Source of the DNA: Paraniabella hibiscisoli
GTDB lineage: Bacteria > Bacteroidota > Bacteroidia > Chitinophagales > Chitinophagaceae
Assembly (NCBI RefSeq): GCF_022512515.1
Contig: NZ_JAKWBK010000001.1
Coordinates: forward strand, 2,046,001-2,110,000
DNA: 64,000 bases
Direction of reading: 5' to 3'
This document shows, one piece after another, positions 21,945 to 32,651 of the stretch (position 1 is its first letter; the number at the start of each line of letters is the position of its first letter). The notes below the pieces were generated by a model. It did no database searches. It was not told the origin of the DNA and saw nothing but the letters and a program-made list of their open reading frames with translations. A program made the position numbers and the translations under genes.

Positions 21945-23410
21945 ATGAAAAAAATAGTTTCAATATTATTAATCACAGCGCTAGCATTAGGATTTACCGG
22001 ATGCAAGAAATTCCTTGATGTCAATGAGAATCCCAATAATCCTACAGATGAGTCAATAACGCCCAATTTGATCTTATCTTCAAGCCTTACCAGGATAGCT
22101 GCGCAAACTGCGACATCCTATGCTTCTACTGCCCGATGGATGGGTTATTGGTCGCGTTCGGGCTCCTATGGTCCTAACCCGGATGAGGAAGCATACAGGA
22201 TTACGACAGGATTTGAAACAGGTGAGTGGACAACCTGGCTAGACATTATGAACGACGTTAATATTATGGAGAAAAAGGCCGTGGCTTTGGACCTGGATTT
22301 TTATACGGCGGCTGCCAAAACGCTAAAAACCATTGGGTTTATGTACCTGGTGGATCAATATAACAATGTTCCCTACACAGAAGCATTTGACTTAAATAAC
22401 AATATGTTCCCTAAATACGACAAGGGGCAGGATGTATATAACAGTTTATTTGTAAACCTGGATGAAGCACTGGCATTGTTCCAGGGGGTGACTGACGTAA
22501 ATGCAGAGAATAAACAATACGATATTTTGTTTGGAGGTGATTTGACGAAGTGGAAACAGCTTATTAACACCCAAAGGTTAAAACTTTCGTTACGTTTGGT
22601 AAATGTACCAGGTTTTACGGCAAATACGCAAATTGCTAAAATGAGTACTGATGGTTTTATCAGCACTTCTGCTAATGTTCAGCCTGGTTATAAGCAGGAT
22701 CAGAATCAACAAAACCCCTTTTGGAACAGTTTTAAAGCTCTATATGACGGTAGTGTTGCTGATAATTTTAACAGGGCCAATAATTATGTATTAGGCAAAT
22801 TCAGAAGCAATGGTGATCCAAGGTATACCCGCGTTTTCTCCGCCGTTAGCGGAAATTATGTAGGATTTAATTACGGGGAGGTTATTTCGAATGCCCCCTT
22901 GCAGCTAATTCGTCGGATGTCGCCGGTCCGGGTCTCGCCAAGAGTGCTGATCAACCACAGTGGCTGTTCACGAGCGTGGAATCGAAGTTTTTACAGGCAG
23001 AAGCAAAAGCGCGCGGCTGGATAACCGGTAGCGCGCAAACCGCCTATAATGAAGCAGTGACCGAATCTTTTACCTGGCTCGGATTAACGGCTACTCAGGC
23101 AAATACTTATTTAGCTCAGGATCTGGATATTGTTAGGTGGCCTGCCGCTAGTGCGGCTCAGGTACAAACAATTGGTATGCAGAAATACCTGGCATTGATT
23201 GGTATTAACAATTTTGAAGCCTGGGTAGATTACAGGAGAATTGGAGTGCCTACGGACTTGCCCTTATCAATGCATCCGAGCAGAGGAAGCAATATCATCC
23301 CTTTAAGATTGCATTATCCTCAGGCTGAGTACAGTTTTAACACTAATGTAGTTTCTGCTGAAGGTACAATTGACCCCCAGACAAGCAAGATATTTTGGGA
23401 CGTAAACTAA
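21945..23410 (+). CDS. SusD/RagB family outer-membrane lipoprotein 1 (one frameshift)
   Basis: Surface lipoprotein that binds substrate and closes over the SusC barrel. ATG 21945 gives a lipobox LGFTGCKKFLDVNENPNNP, typical of the family. Helical repeat landmarks are TIGFMYLVDQYNNVPYTEAF and FGGDLTKWKQLINTQRLKLSLR; the C-terminus has QKYLALIGINNFEAWVDYRR. The frame breaks at about 22898, where the reading moves to NAPLAANSSDVAGPGL and on to SVESKFLQAEAKARGW. About 488 residues. The substrate cannot be told from sequence. Confidence 0.93.
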
Positions 23411-23436
23411 TTTTTATAAAACTTAATGATTATAAG

Positions 23437-24386
23437 ATGAAAAAATAAATATTTTTTTACTCCTTTTGGCAGTGTCCGCTTTTTTCAGTTCTTGCCTAAA
23501 AGACCCTAATATAACGGATGATCTGCTGTATGGAGATGAGGGAATAGGGAAAACTGCTGTGATTGATATACCAGAAGGCACAGAGATCTCAAATTTTATT
23601 GATAATACCCCTGGTGAACGTGTGGTAGATTTAGTAGAATTCAGGTATGGCTATAATGATCCTGCTCCCCAGGATATTGTAATTGAATTGGAATATGATC
23701 AGGAACTGTTGGATGCTTACACGGAAGAACATGGAACAGGTCATGTTATTCCTACAAAGTATTCATTAGTTAATGGTATGAAGGTTGTTATTCCTAAAGG
23801 TCAGAGAAGTGCTTTCTTTCAAATAAAAGTTACCCCATCAGATTTTTTGGGGGAGAGTACGCTTTTCCCATAAAAATAAAAAGTGTAAGTCCGGCCACAG
23901 TGGCAAATCAATTGCGGAATCACAGTGTTATTGCTTTTGGTACAAAAAATAAATATGATGGTATTTATTCTTTAAATATTACTACCATAGGATGGAGCGC
24001 ATTTGGTATTTCTGAAAATTTACCAGCAAATTTCCCTAGTGGTATTCATTTGGTTACCACCGCGCAAATACGGTAAACATATATTCACCTTATACCCAAA
24101 ATGTATTACAGGTATGTTTTACTACAGACAATGCGGCGTTACTCAATTTGGAAATGCAGCTCCGTTATTTACATTTGATTTGACTTCCAATAAAATTATA
24201 AATGTTACTAATCGTATAGACGATAGTCCACGCGGCAGGAACTTTATTGTGAATCCGGCTGCTCCAGGTACTCATAATGTATACAACCCTGATACCAAAG
24301 AGCTTACAGCTAATTATTTATTAAGGCAACCCGGTAGACCTGATATGACGGTGATTATGAAAATGAAATATACAGGAGTACGATAA
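23437..24386 (+). CDS. DUF1735-type lipoprotein (three frameshifts)
   Basis: Surface lipoprotein in the position often held by substrate-binding or surface-glycan-binding proteins in SusC/D loci. Adding one A in the 6-A run at about 23443 gives a signal with lipobox AFFSSCLKD. The N-terminal domain (ERVVDLVEFRYGYNDPAPQDIVIELEYD, cut here as two stretches FRYGYNDPAP and IVIELEYDQELL) and VIPKGQRSAFFQIKV fit DUF1735. Further breaks at about 23852 (GGGGG) and about 24065-24140. It ends at TAA 24386, about 315 residues. Family function is not biochemically defined. Confidence 0.75.
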
Positions 24387-24401
24387 TTCGAATTAGATAT
24401 G

Positions 24402-24432
24402 CAGGATGGCTACACATTAGCCATCCTGTTTT
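24402..24432 (+). terminator. Strong terminator closing SusC/D locus 1
   Basis: A perfect 11-base stem, CAGGATGGCTA and TAGCCATCCTG, with a 5-base loop and four T, located 15 bases after the DUF1735 gene stop. Confidence 0.85.
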
Positions 24433-24461
24433 AAAGATAGTTATCAATAAAAACGGCTTTT

Positions 24462-25165
24462 ATGAAAACGATATTTATAACTTTTGTTTTTGCAGGCCTC
24501 TTTACTCATTGTTTTGCGCAGGGAACCTACGTTGCCAGACCTGTTAGCGGTTACCCCCTGGTTGGAGGCAAAACAATGGATATGAATGTAACCTGGAAGG
24601 CCATTGATGTGTCGGCTTTCAACGGGATTGCAGGAAGCCCATTTCTTTCAACTGAATATCGACAGGCGTTTATCAAAACCCGAACAGGAGAGCAATTCAA
24701 TAACGCCTGGATAAAGTTTAGTACTTATAGTAACGAAATCCTATTGGAAAACGCAAGCCAGTTGGTCGCTTTAACAAATGTCGATTCCGTAAGTTATCTG
24801 GATGAGGCGAGTAGCAGAGGCAAGTCTAATGTTATTCTTAAAACAGGTTATCCTGCAATTGAAAACAAAACCTCAGAAAGTATTTATCATATACTTGCTT
24901 ACCGAAATGATCTGCAGTTTTTAAAGTATTACCATACAAAGGTTGAAATGGTAAAAAAGATGGGTATGCCAGATCAGAAAACCTTTGTGACTACCTCCCA
25001 TTATTATTTGTATAATTCCACTGATAAATCTATGAAACGTATCAAGTTAAACAAGAGTCTTATTGATGAATTTACAAGTTATGAAGGTGCGAAAAAAAGG
25101 CGGCGGAATTGTCTACAAACTTTAAGGAAGAAAAAGAAGTGATCAGGTTTTTTAATAGCTTATGA
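24462..25165 (+). CDS. Secreted protein of unknown function (one frameshift)
   Basis: A signal peptide (FITFVFAGLFTHCFAQ) is followed by about 215 residues of mature, probably periplasmic, beta-rich protein. I recognise no named family. The frame breaks near 25095 in a 7-A run; one more A replaces an improbable basic tail with KKKAAELSTNFKEEKEVIRFF and a TGA at 25165. It lies after a strong terminator and so is its own unit between the two SusC/D loci. Confidence 0.72.
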
Positions 25166-25370
25166 CTGGATCTAATGAAACAATTTCTATCAATTTATCT
25201 TGCCTAGGGTAGGCCTTGCGGTATAGTGAACCAGTGTACTCGAATAGCAACTTTTGCTGACTGATTGATACTTATTGATACGATCAAGTAGAAATTACGG
25301 GACTTCACCATTTTTCCCGGAGAAAGAACTTTTGAGGATAGGGTTACTTTTTGTACTTTTTATTCCTTGA

Positions 25371-25388
25371 TTTTAATCAATATTTTTT
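25371..25388 (+). promoter_or_regulatory. Shared 18-base motif upstream of SusC2
   Basis: TTTTAATCAATATTTTTT, identical to 18565-18582. It is 328 bases before the SusC2 ATG. Confidence 0.35.
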
Positions 25389-25628
25389 CTTAAAATTCAT
25401 TTTTTGTTTAGAGGTGATTACTACCGTGACTGCTAAGTGTTTTTCTTTATTTCTGATTTTAAATATTATATATATATATTATTGTGTAATGTGTGTTGCG
25501 AAAGCACAAATAATTGATGTTTTTTAAAAAATCCTCTCTAAGTTATTACATCGAGTCTAAAAGATGTCTATTGGTTTTTTATTTTTCTAATAAAAGAGTA
25601 GTTTTTTTTATTTTTTCTAAAAAAAAAC

Positions 25629-25666
25629 AATTTTAGTTAAATTGACATATTAATTTAACTAAAATT
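25629..25666 (+). promoter_or_regulatory. 15-bp perfect palindrome before SusC2
   Basis: AATTTTAGTTAAATT, 8-base loop, AATTTAACTAAAATT. It lies 49 bases before the SusC2 ATG. It could be an operator or a 5' leader hairpin. There is no upstream gene on this strand that would need a terminator here. Confidence 0.6.
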
Positions 25667-25715
25667 TTACATAGTTTTAACCCGATATTCAAATTTTAAT
25701 TTTAAAAAGTTTTTA

Positions 25716-28700
25716 ATGAGGAAATTCAAGCTACTGCTAACAGCTGCCTTATTGCTGATAACAAGTCTTGCCTGGTCACAGACTAAGACTATAACTGGTA
25801 AAGTGATTGATGAAGAAGGTAATCCGATATCGTTTGCTTCCATTTTAGAGAAAGGAACAACCAATGGTACATCTGCCAACACTGACGGCGGATTTAGTCT
25901 TACTCTTAAATCGGGAAATACAATCGCAGTTTCTGCTGCTGGTTTTCAATCCCAGGATGTAAGTATTTCAAATTCATCTTTAACAATTGTACTTAAAAGA
26001 GCCAGCGACTTACAGGAAAGTGTGGTTGTTACTGCGTTGGGAATATCAAGAAACCGTAAGGTACTTTCTTACAACCCTCAGGTTATTAAATCAGATCTTT
26101 TGCAGGACAAGGGTGATAACAATCTGTTATCTCTTTTACAAGGTAAAATAGCGGTGCTGATATTGCGGGATCTAGCGGTTCTGCAGGAGCTTCCGTCAAT
26201 TTTATTTTACGGGGTATGACTTCTATTTCCAATAACAATCAGGCGCTGTTTGTAGTTGATGGAGTTCCTATCAGCAATGATGTAGATCAAACAGGAAGTA
26301 CGCTATATGGTGTGCAGCCCTCCAATAGAGCTTATGACTTGAACCCTAATAATATTGAATCTGTATCTGTTTTACCTGGCCCTGCAGCTGCTGTGTTATA
26401 TGGTTCAAGAGCAGCAAGTGGAGCGGTAATTATAACAACGAAGAGAGGGGCTGGTGGAAAAGGCAAAGTATTGGTAACCGCATCTACCTCATACTCTCAG
26501 CAGAAAGTATATGGATTCCCTAAGCTTCAGAACGAATATGGACAAGGCGCTTCAGGTGTTTTTAGTAATACATCAACGTTTTCATGGGGGCCTAAATTTG
26601 GATCAACACCTTCTCGTACCAATGGGTTAATTGCTGTTGCTGATCAGGTTGTTAATGGTGTTCAGTATAAAGCTGGCGACATTATCCCTTTTCAGTCGTA
26701 TGACGATAATCTCATAGGTTTTTTTGAAACAGGAAGTATCTGGGATAATAACTTTGGTATTAACGGTGGTGATGATAAAGGTTTTTTAATATCGCTCTTA
26801 ACAATAGTACCACACAAGGTATCATGCCCAATACCAAGTTCATCAGAAACAGCGTAGAATTTAATGCCGGGTCTCAGCTCACCGAAAAACTTAACGTTTC
26901 GGGTAGTGCAAAGGTGATGAACTCTATACAGGACGGTACCACACAGGGAAATGGGGGTAGCAGTGCTATGTTCAGACTTTGGCAGGTAACAAGAAGTACG
27001 AATCTTGATTACTACAAAAATAATTACGAAAATCCTGACGGAAGCAATAACTGGTTTGTATCGGGTGTAGATAATCCATTCTGGGCGGCTTATAATAATC
27101 CGGTAAGAAGTAATTTAATGCGCTTTATAGGACAGGTGAAAGTTGGCTATGACTTTACTCCCTGGTTAAATGTAGCTTACAGGATTGGTGCAGATTATTA
27201 TACTGATCGTCGCAAAAAATATCCGCCCTTGGATCTACTGCAGGTTCAGGTCTTGGACAAGTAACTGAAGATTTTTTCTGGAGATCTGAGTTGAATGGAG
27301 ATTTAATGATCAATCTGAAAAAGATCATCTGTTTGGTTCTGATATTAATGGAAGTTTGTTGTTAGGACAAAATATTAACCAAAGAGTATATCAAAATCCT
27401 TATATCGTATCTTCTAGCCTAGCGCTTCCCGACTTCTATAATGTTAGTAATGGCTCTAATTTTAATGGAACAGGGGAATATTCTTCTAAAAGAAGACTTC
27501 TGGGACATTTTGCACAACTGAACCTCGGCTATAAAAGCTATTTAAATACTGAGTTTACAGCGCGTGTAGATCAGTCATCTACTTTGCCTGTGAACAATAA
27601 TACCTATTTGTATTATTCTGCGGGTGGTAGTTTTGTATTTACTGAAGCATTTAGAGAGTTAAGATCTGATATACTTAATTTCGGTAAAGTTAGGCTGAAC
27701 TACGCGCAGGTTGGTAATGACGCTCCTGTATACAGTATTGATAATAGTTACTCTTCATGGTCTTTCGGAAATAATACAGGTTCGTTCAGTTTCCCTTATG
27801 GAACTTTAACAGGCTTTGGTGCATCTGGAACATTACCGAATGCGAACTTGAAGCCAGAGATTACAAAATCTTTTGAAGTGGGAGCTAACCTGGGTTTATT
27901 AAAAGACCGTGTTACATTAGATTTTACAGCGTACTGGTCTTCAAGTATCAATCAGATTATGTCTATTTCAATACCTGCCGCTAGTGGATATACAAGTCAG
28001 TATGTTAACGCGGGGAAAATTAATAACAAGGGTACTGAGATAAGTTTAGGTATTACCCCAGTTAAAAATTCAGAGGTTACATGGACAATGAACTTCACTT
28101 TCTCCAGGAACAGAAATGAAGTAAAAGAATTGTTTGGGGATATAAAGACTGCTAACGTATCCGGATTGCGCTTTGGTGGTGTTTCTCCTTCTGCCAGAAT
28201 TGGTTATCCCCTTGGTGTGATAGTAGGTAGTAAAGTGCCTAGAAGTCCTGATGGGCAATACCTGATTGATTCCACTACTGGTAACTTCGCAGTACAAATT
28301 ACTGACCAGGTTGTGGCAGATCCTAACAGAAAATGGATAGCAGGTTTAGTAAACACAGTTAGCTATAAAGGGTTCACTTTATCTGCTACTCTTGATTATA
28401 AGTATGGCGGAGATATTATGTCATGGACAGTTGCTACGCTTCGCTCGAATGGTTCTTTATATGAAACAGCAATTGACAGAGAAAGTCCAAAGATTCTGCC
28501 TGGTGTAATAGCAAGAGCTGATGGAAGCTATGTTCAGAACAATATTGCTATTCCGGCTCAGGTTTATTGGAATACAAACATGGGAGGAATTGGTGGTAGT
28601 GAATTTACGGTGTTCGATGCAACTACATTCAGGATCAGAGAGGCTTCTTTAGGCTATGATTTTTCAAATCTTGGAGTTAAAAATAAATTCGTTAACGGAC

Positions 28701-28861
28701 TGAAATTGGTGGCTTTTGCAAGAAACCTATTCTTCTCTGCCCCTAACAGTCCTATCGATCCTGAGTTAAGCACACAAGGTGCGGGAAATATCAGAGGACT
28801 TGAACTACAAAGTGCTCCCAACACGCGTTCATTCGGAGCTAGTTTAAAAGTTACTTTTTAA
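25716..28861 (+). CDS. SusC/RagA family TonB-dependent outer-membrane transporter 2 (at least three frameshifts)
   Basis: Second barrel of the SusC family. Signal peptide LLLTAALLLITSLAWSQ, then TITGKVIDEEGNPISFASI, the ESVVVTALGISRN segment, and plug motifs LLQGKIAGADIAG (after correction), ALFVVDGVPISND, NNIESVSVLPGPAAAVLYGS and SGAVIITTKRG. The barrel ends with RSFGASLKVTF. About 1050 residues. Breaks at about 26153 (GCGGTG needs a third G), about 26783, and about 27235-27345. The plug sequence differs clearly from SusC1, so this is not a recent duplicate. Confidence 0.94.
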
Positions 28862-28885
28862 TTAGTTTATATTATTAAATGATTT

Positions 28886-30322
28886 ATGATGAAAATTATA
28901 TCTAAATATACTTTTGTAGGATTGTCTTTGCTTAGTCTGGTGTCTTGCAAAAAATTTATCGACGTTAACCAAAACCCCAATTCTCCTACAGATGTCCAGC
29001 CAAAAGTATTGCTGCCGACTACTTCGATGGGGATAGGATTTACAAACGTAAATCAATTGGGGCTGGCCGCTGGCCTGATGGTTCAGCATAACGCAGCAAT
29101 TGCGCAGTGGACGGCCTTTGATGTTTATAATCTCGACGGTCAGACAGGTATAACCAACGCATGGAGTTTTGAGCTTTATAATGGCATTATCAATAATCTA
29201 CGGATACTTATTGAAAAAACTCAGGAAACAAGTCCTGCTTATAGTGGAATAGCTAAAATTCAGTTGGCTTATGCATTTGGACTGGTTACAGATTTGTGGG
29301 GAGATGTTCCTTATTCGGAAGCGGGCTTTGGCTTAGCCAATACATCTCCGAGGTACGACACTCAACAGGACATTTACAAGGGTAATGCGGCCTCAGGTAT
29401 TACAAGTCTTTTTGATTTAATCAGAGATGGGATTGCTGATCTCGACAAAACGTCAACTCTGAAACCAACCACGGATGATCCAATTTATGGAGGCGATCTT
29501 GCTAAATGGAAAAGAGCCGGAAATTCATTAATCTTAAAGTTTGCAATGCAGATGTCGAATGTTGAGTCGGCGTTAGCAAAGTCCACTATTGAAACTGTAC
29601 TGGCAGGTAATAATTTCATCAATGATAATGCATTGAATTTCAGCGTTCCTTTTGGAACGTCAGCAGGAAATCAAAATCCGGGTTATGTACGCGACATTAT
29701 CGGATCGTTTAAAAACAATCAGATGCTTAGTACAAGGTTTCTAACATTAGCCAGGTCATTAAACGATACTGTAAGATTGGCAAAGTTTTACACAAAGCCT
29801 AACAATGTATTTACATCGTACGATAATGGTGCTACTGTAGCTGCGGTTGCTGCGGCCAACAGGTCACAGTACAATGCTTATGTTGTTGGCGCTACAGGTG
29901 AAGGGCCAGCTAGGTTGATAACTAACCATCAGGTAAAATTCATCCTAGCGGAGGCTGCTATTCGGTATGGCATTTCTGGTGATGCGAATACGTATTACCA
30001 GGATGGAATCAAAGCGTCAATGCGACTAGCGGGGATGACCGATGCTGAAATAAATGCGTACTTTGAGGGTAATCCTGCTGTGGTAAACCTGGCAGGTACG
30101 AATGAGGATAAAATCAAACAAATTATTACACAGAAATATATATCTCTTGTTGGAAATGGTATTGAGGCATACAATGATTATAGGAGAACAGGTTATCCTG
30201 TATTGGCAGTAGCTCAAAATGCTACGGGAGACGATCCAACAACAATTCCTAAGCGATTGCCTTATTTAGCTACCGAAGCCAACAATCCTAATCAACCTAA
30301 TCCAAGACCAAAACTAATGTAA
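28886..30322 (+). CDS. SusD/RagB family outer-membrane lipoprotein 2
   Basis: Intact 478-residue partner of SusC2, 25 bases downstream. Signal and lipobox SLLSLVSCKKFIDVNQNPN. Landmarks are KIQLAYAFGLVTDLWGDVPY, YGGDLAKWKRAGNSLILKFA, HQVKFILAEAAIRYG and the C-terminal YISLVGNGIEAYNDYRRTG. In known family structures the tetratricopeptide-like helices contact the SusC barrel. Substrate unknown; no glycoside hydrolase, sulfatase or peptidase is adjacent. Confidence 0.95.
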   Translation: MMKIISKYTFVGLSLLSLVSCKKFIDVNQNPNSPTDVQPKVLLPTTSMGIGFTNVNQLGLAAGLMVQHNAAIAQWTAFDVYNLDGQTGITNAWSFELYNGIINNLRILIEKTQETSPAYSGIAKIQLAYAFGLVTDLWGDVPYSEAGFGLANTSPRYDTQQDIYKGNAASGITSLFDLIRDGIADLDKTSTLKPTTDDPIYGGDLAKWKRAGNSLILKFAMQMSNVESALAKSTIETVLAGNNFINDNALNFSVPFGTSAGNQNPGYVRDIIGSFKNNQMLSTRFLTLARSLNDTVRLAKFYTKPNNVFTSYDNGATVAAVAAANRSQYNAYVVGATGEGPARLITNHQVKFILAEAAIRYGISGDANTYYQDGIKASMRLAGMTDAEINAYFEGNPAVVNLAGTNEDKIKQIITQKYISLVGNGIEAYNDYRRTGYPVLAVAQNATGDDPTTIPKRLPYLATEANNPNQPNPRPKLM

Positions 30323-30369
30323 AAGTTTGGTGGGGCTTATAATCTATTAATACAATAAAAACCAATTAT

Positions 30370-30904
30370 ATGTTTAGACTTTTTTATAATGTTTTTTTCG
30401 GGCTTTTTTGGTTGCACTTATTTCCTGTAAAAAGAGGAAGCCTTCTCAATTACAAATCACGAGCCTGAAGTGCCAGTTACTGTATTAAATCAGCAAGCTA
30501 GCTTCGTTGTACCAACTGTAACAGGCTCCAAGGCTTCAGGGACGTTTACAATTGAACTCGGGATTCCTGAGAACTCAGGACGTACGATCAAAGAGATATC
30601 GAGGGTGGTATATACTAGTTCTTCTACTGGTGCTGCAAACCTGCTTAAGGTAGCTACGTTCACCAACACTGCTGCATCGGGTTTTTATGTGAATACGCCC
30701 ATCGCAGGCAGTGGCACTAAAGTTACTTTTTCATCTTCGTTTGATGAATTCAAAACCAAGACATTACAAACTGCAGTGGCAGCAGCTGTACCTGAACCAA
30801 CGGCAAATAGTGCGTTAATCAACCGCTTCTTCCATTTTATGGTTACTTTAGATGATGGTACGAAGCTCATTCCAATGGGAGTTAGAGTACTGGTTATCCC
30901 ATAA
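30370..30904 (+). CDS. Small lipoprotein of SusC/D locus 2 (two frameshifts)
   Basis: The raw frame from ATG 30370 stops early. Adding a base in the T/G run at about 30408 and an A at about 30430 gives a signal with lipobox VALISCKKEE followed by the open frame that ends at 30904. About 178 residues, Ser/Thr-rich and beta-like, with no family I recognise. It lies directly after SusD2 and before a terminator, so it is probably an accessory surface-binding lipoprotein of that locus. Confidence 0.72.
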
Positions 30905-30940
30905 TAGATTGTTAAGCATTTTAGAGCAAAGCTTTAAAGT

Positions 30941-30971
30941 CAGCCGTTCCCGAACAGGGACGGCTTTTTTC
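30941..30971 (+). terminator. Terminator after SusC/D locus 2
   Basis: AGCCGTTCCC pairs with GGGACGGCT with one bulge, a short GAACA loop and six T. Confidence 0.75.
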
Positions 30972-30997
30972 TTTATCTTCACCTCCAAATTAATAAC

Positions 30998-31309
30998 ATG
31001 CAGAATCAACAAGAAGGAAATCAGCTGAATATCGAAATTTCAGAAGAAGTGGCAGAGGGAACTTATGCTAACCTGGCTATTATTACCCATTCTCACGCAG
31101 AGTTTGTATTCGACTTTGTAAACATTATGCCCGGAACGCCTAAAAGCAGGGTGAAGTCGAGGATCATTTTTACACCTCAACATGCCAAGCGTTTTATGAA
31201 GGCATTGGTAGATAATATCGAAAAGTTTGAAGCCATGAACGGGACAATTAAAGACCTGGATGAAACCCAGATCCCGGTAAACTTTGGCGGTCCTACCGCG
31301 CAAGCCTAG
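30998..31309 (+). CDS. DUF3467 protein
   Basis: Intact 103-residue acidic protein with the DUF3467 pattern GTYANLAIITHSHAEFVFDF and MPGTPKSRVKSRIIFTPQHA, widespread in Bacteroidota. No signal peptide. The function of the family is unknown. It sits alone between a terminator and a convergent hairpin. Confidence 0.88.
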   Translation: MQNQQEGNQLNIEISEEVAEGTYANLAIITHSHAEFVFDFVNIMPGTPKSRVKSRIIFTPQHAKRFMKALVDNIEKFEAMNGTIKDLDETQIPVNFGGPTAQA

Positions 31310-31323
31310 CTCTATTGATGGTT

Positions 31324-31378
31324 AATAGTTCATAGATAATGGCTGTGATCGATAATAAACCATCTTCTATGAACTATT
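31324..31378. terminator. Convergent-gene hairpin
   Basis: A perfect 12-base stem, AATAGTTCATAG and CTATGAACTATT, extended by ATGG and CCAT inside. It lies between the DUF3467 gene and the minus-strand gene that ends at 31381. No T-run, so it is more a bidirectional barrier than a classical terminator. Confidence 0.5.
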
Positions 31379-31380
31379 CC

Positions 31381-31756
31381 CTATCTGTATTTTTTCCTTC
31401 GATTGCTGTCCTCTGTTTGCAAAGGCGGATCGGGCTTCTGTTTAATCCAGATCGTAACCTGTTTGGTCTTTTCCTTATCCGACTTTAGACTAACGCTTAC
31501 AGTTACTTTGGCTACATTCGGGTTATCAGGTAAAACCAGGTCATTGCCTTCAAATTTGCCATAGTCTGTTTTAAAATCCAGCTCTTTGGCGGTTAAAGGT
31601 TTCCAGTTGCCATCACTCATTTTTCCATCTACGTTAATATAATTATGAGTGCCTTTTTCAGGCTATCAGTATATAAATGGAAATGAATACTCTCTACACG
31701 CTGGGCCTGTAGTGAGCCAATCAAAAAAGAAATATAGCCGATAATAAAAGCTTCAT
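31381..31756 (-). CDS. Small secreted protein of unknown function (two frameshifts)
   Basis: The full gene starts at ATG 31756 with a signal peptide (LLLSAIFLF then LIGSLQAQ) once a T is added in the run at about 31726. Another base at about 31655 gives DSLKKGTHNYINVDGKMSDG and joins the open part (WKPLTAKELDFKTDYGKFEG, KVTVSVSLKSDKEKTKQV). About 124 residues, probably a single beta-sandwich domain outside the cytoplasm. No named family recognised. Confidence 0.7.
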
Positions 31757-31809
31757 GTTATATTGTTCAACCAATTGACGAGCGAACTAGTTAAAACGTT
31801 GTAATACTG

Positions 31810-32532
31810 TCAATTCCTCTCAAGCTGCCTTTTATATAACTGTATGGTGTTTTCAAAACCCAGGTAAAGGGCATCACAGATCAATGCATGTCCAATACTT
31901 ACTTCATCCAGCCAGGGAATGTTGTTGGCAAAAAAACGGAGATTATTCAGGTCGAGGTCATGACCGGCGTTGAGTCCCAGTCCGAGCTCCTTGGCTTTCT
32001 TCGCCGCTAATACATAAGGGGCAATGGCTTCATCCCTGTTTGCATGATAGTGCTTCGCATAACCTTCGGTGTATAATTCGATGCGGTCGGTGCCTGTGGC
32101 TGCAGCGCCTTCTACCATGCGCTCATCCGGGTCTACAAAAATAGAAACCCGTATACCGGCATTTTTAAAAACGCCAATGATATTTTCAAGATAATCTTTA
32201 TGAGTAATGGTATCCCAGCCATGATCGCTGGTTAACTGCCCCAACGCATCCGGAACCAATGTAACCTGATGTGGTTTTGTTTCTAATACCAGGTCGATGA
32301 ATTTTTGTTCGGTACAATTGCCTTCTATATTGAACTCCGTGCTCAAAATGGGCTTGAGGTCACGAACGTCTGCATAGCGGATATGCCGCTCATCCGGCCT
32401 GGGGTGTACCGTGATCCCATCTGCCCCAAACCGCTCAGCGTCTTTCGCCATTTTAATAAGATCAGGATTGTCGCCGCCCCGCGAGTTTCTAAGCGTAGCA
32501 ATTTTATTTATATTTACGGAGAGTTTCGTCAT
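31810..32532 (-). CDS. pdxJ: Pyridoxine 5'-phosphate synthase PdxJ
   Basis: Condenses 1-deoxy-xylulose-5-phosphate with aminoacetone-phosphate in vitamin B6 synthesis; cytosolic TIM barrel. Starts [20 protein letters not shown] with the substrate loop, then [52 protein letters not shown], and [13 protein letters not shown], ending with [16 protein letters not shown]. Intact, 240 residues, the usual length. It stands apart from pdxA. Confidence 0.97.
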   Translation of the reverse strand: MTKLSVNINKIATLRNSRGGDNPDLIKMAKDAERFGADGITVHPRPDERHIRYADVRDLKPILSTEFNIEGNCTEQKFIDLVLETKPHQVTLVPDALGQLTSDHGWDTITHKDYLENIIGVFKNAGIRVSIFVDPDERMVEGAAATGTDRIELYTEGYAKHYHANRDEAIAPYVLAAKKAKELGLGLNAGHDLDLNNLRFFANNIPWLDEVSIGHALICDALYLGFENTIQLYKRQLERN

Positions 32533-32651
32533 ATCAATATCACTTTAGAGCACCGAAGGTACTATTATCATCCTTTTTGTGAGCGCTTAAAAACAGCAGT
32601 AATACCTTCGTTGTTTGTTATTGTTTACCCACACCAATTTATTCAACTATT

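Larger units (their letters stand above)
25166..25715. other. Long AT-rich region upstream of SusC2
   Basis: 550 bases without a gene. Visible items are the motif shared with SusC1 at 25371-25388, a short TA repeat near 25466-25478, long T runs, and a perfect 15-base inverted repeat at 25629-25666 just before the SusC2 start. It probably holds the SusC2 promoter. Confidence 0.55.

Noticed and set aside
25440..25500. TA microsatellite as a repeat element or origin
   Set aside because: Only a short TATATATA run in an AT-rich intergenic stretch; no flanking structure or replication genes.
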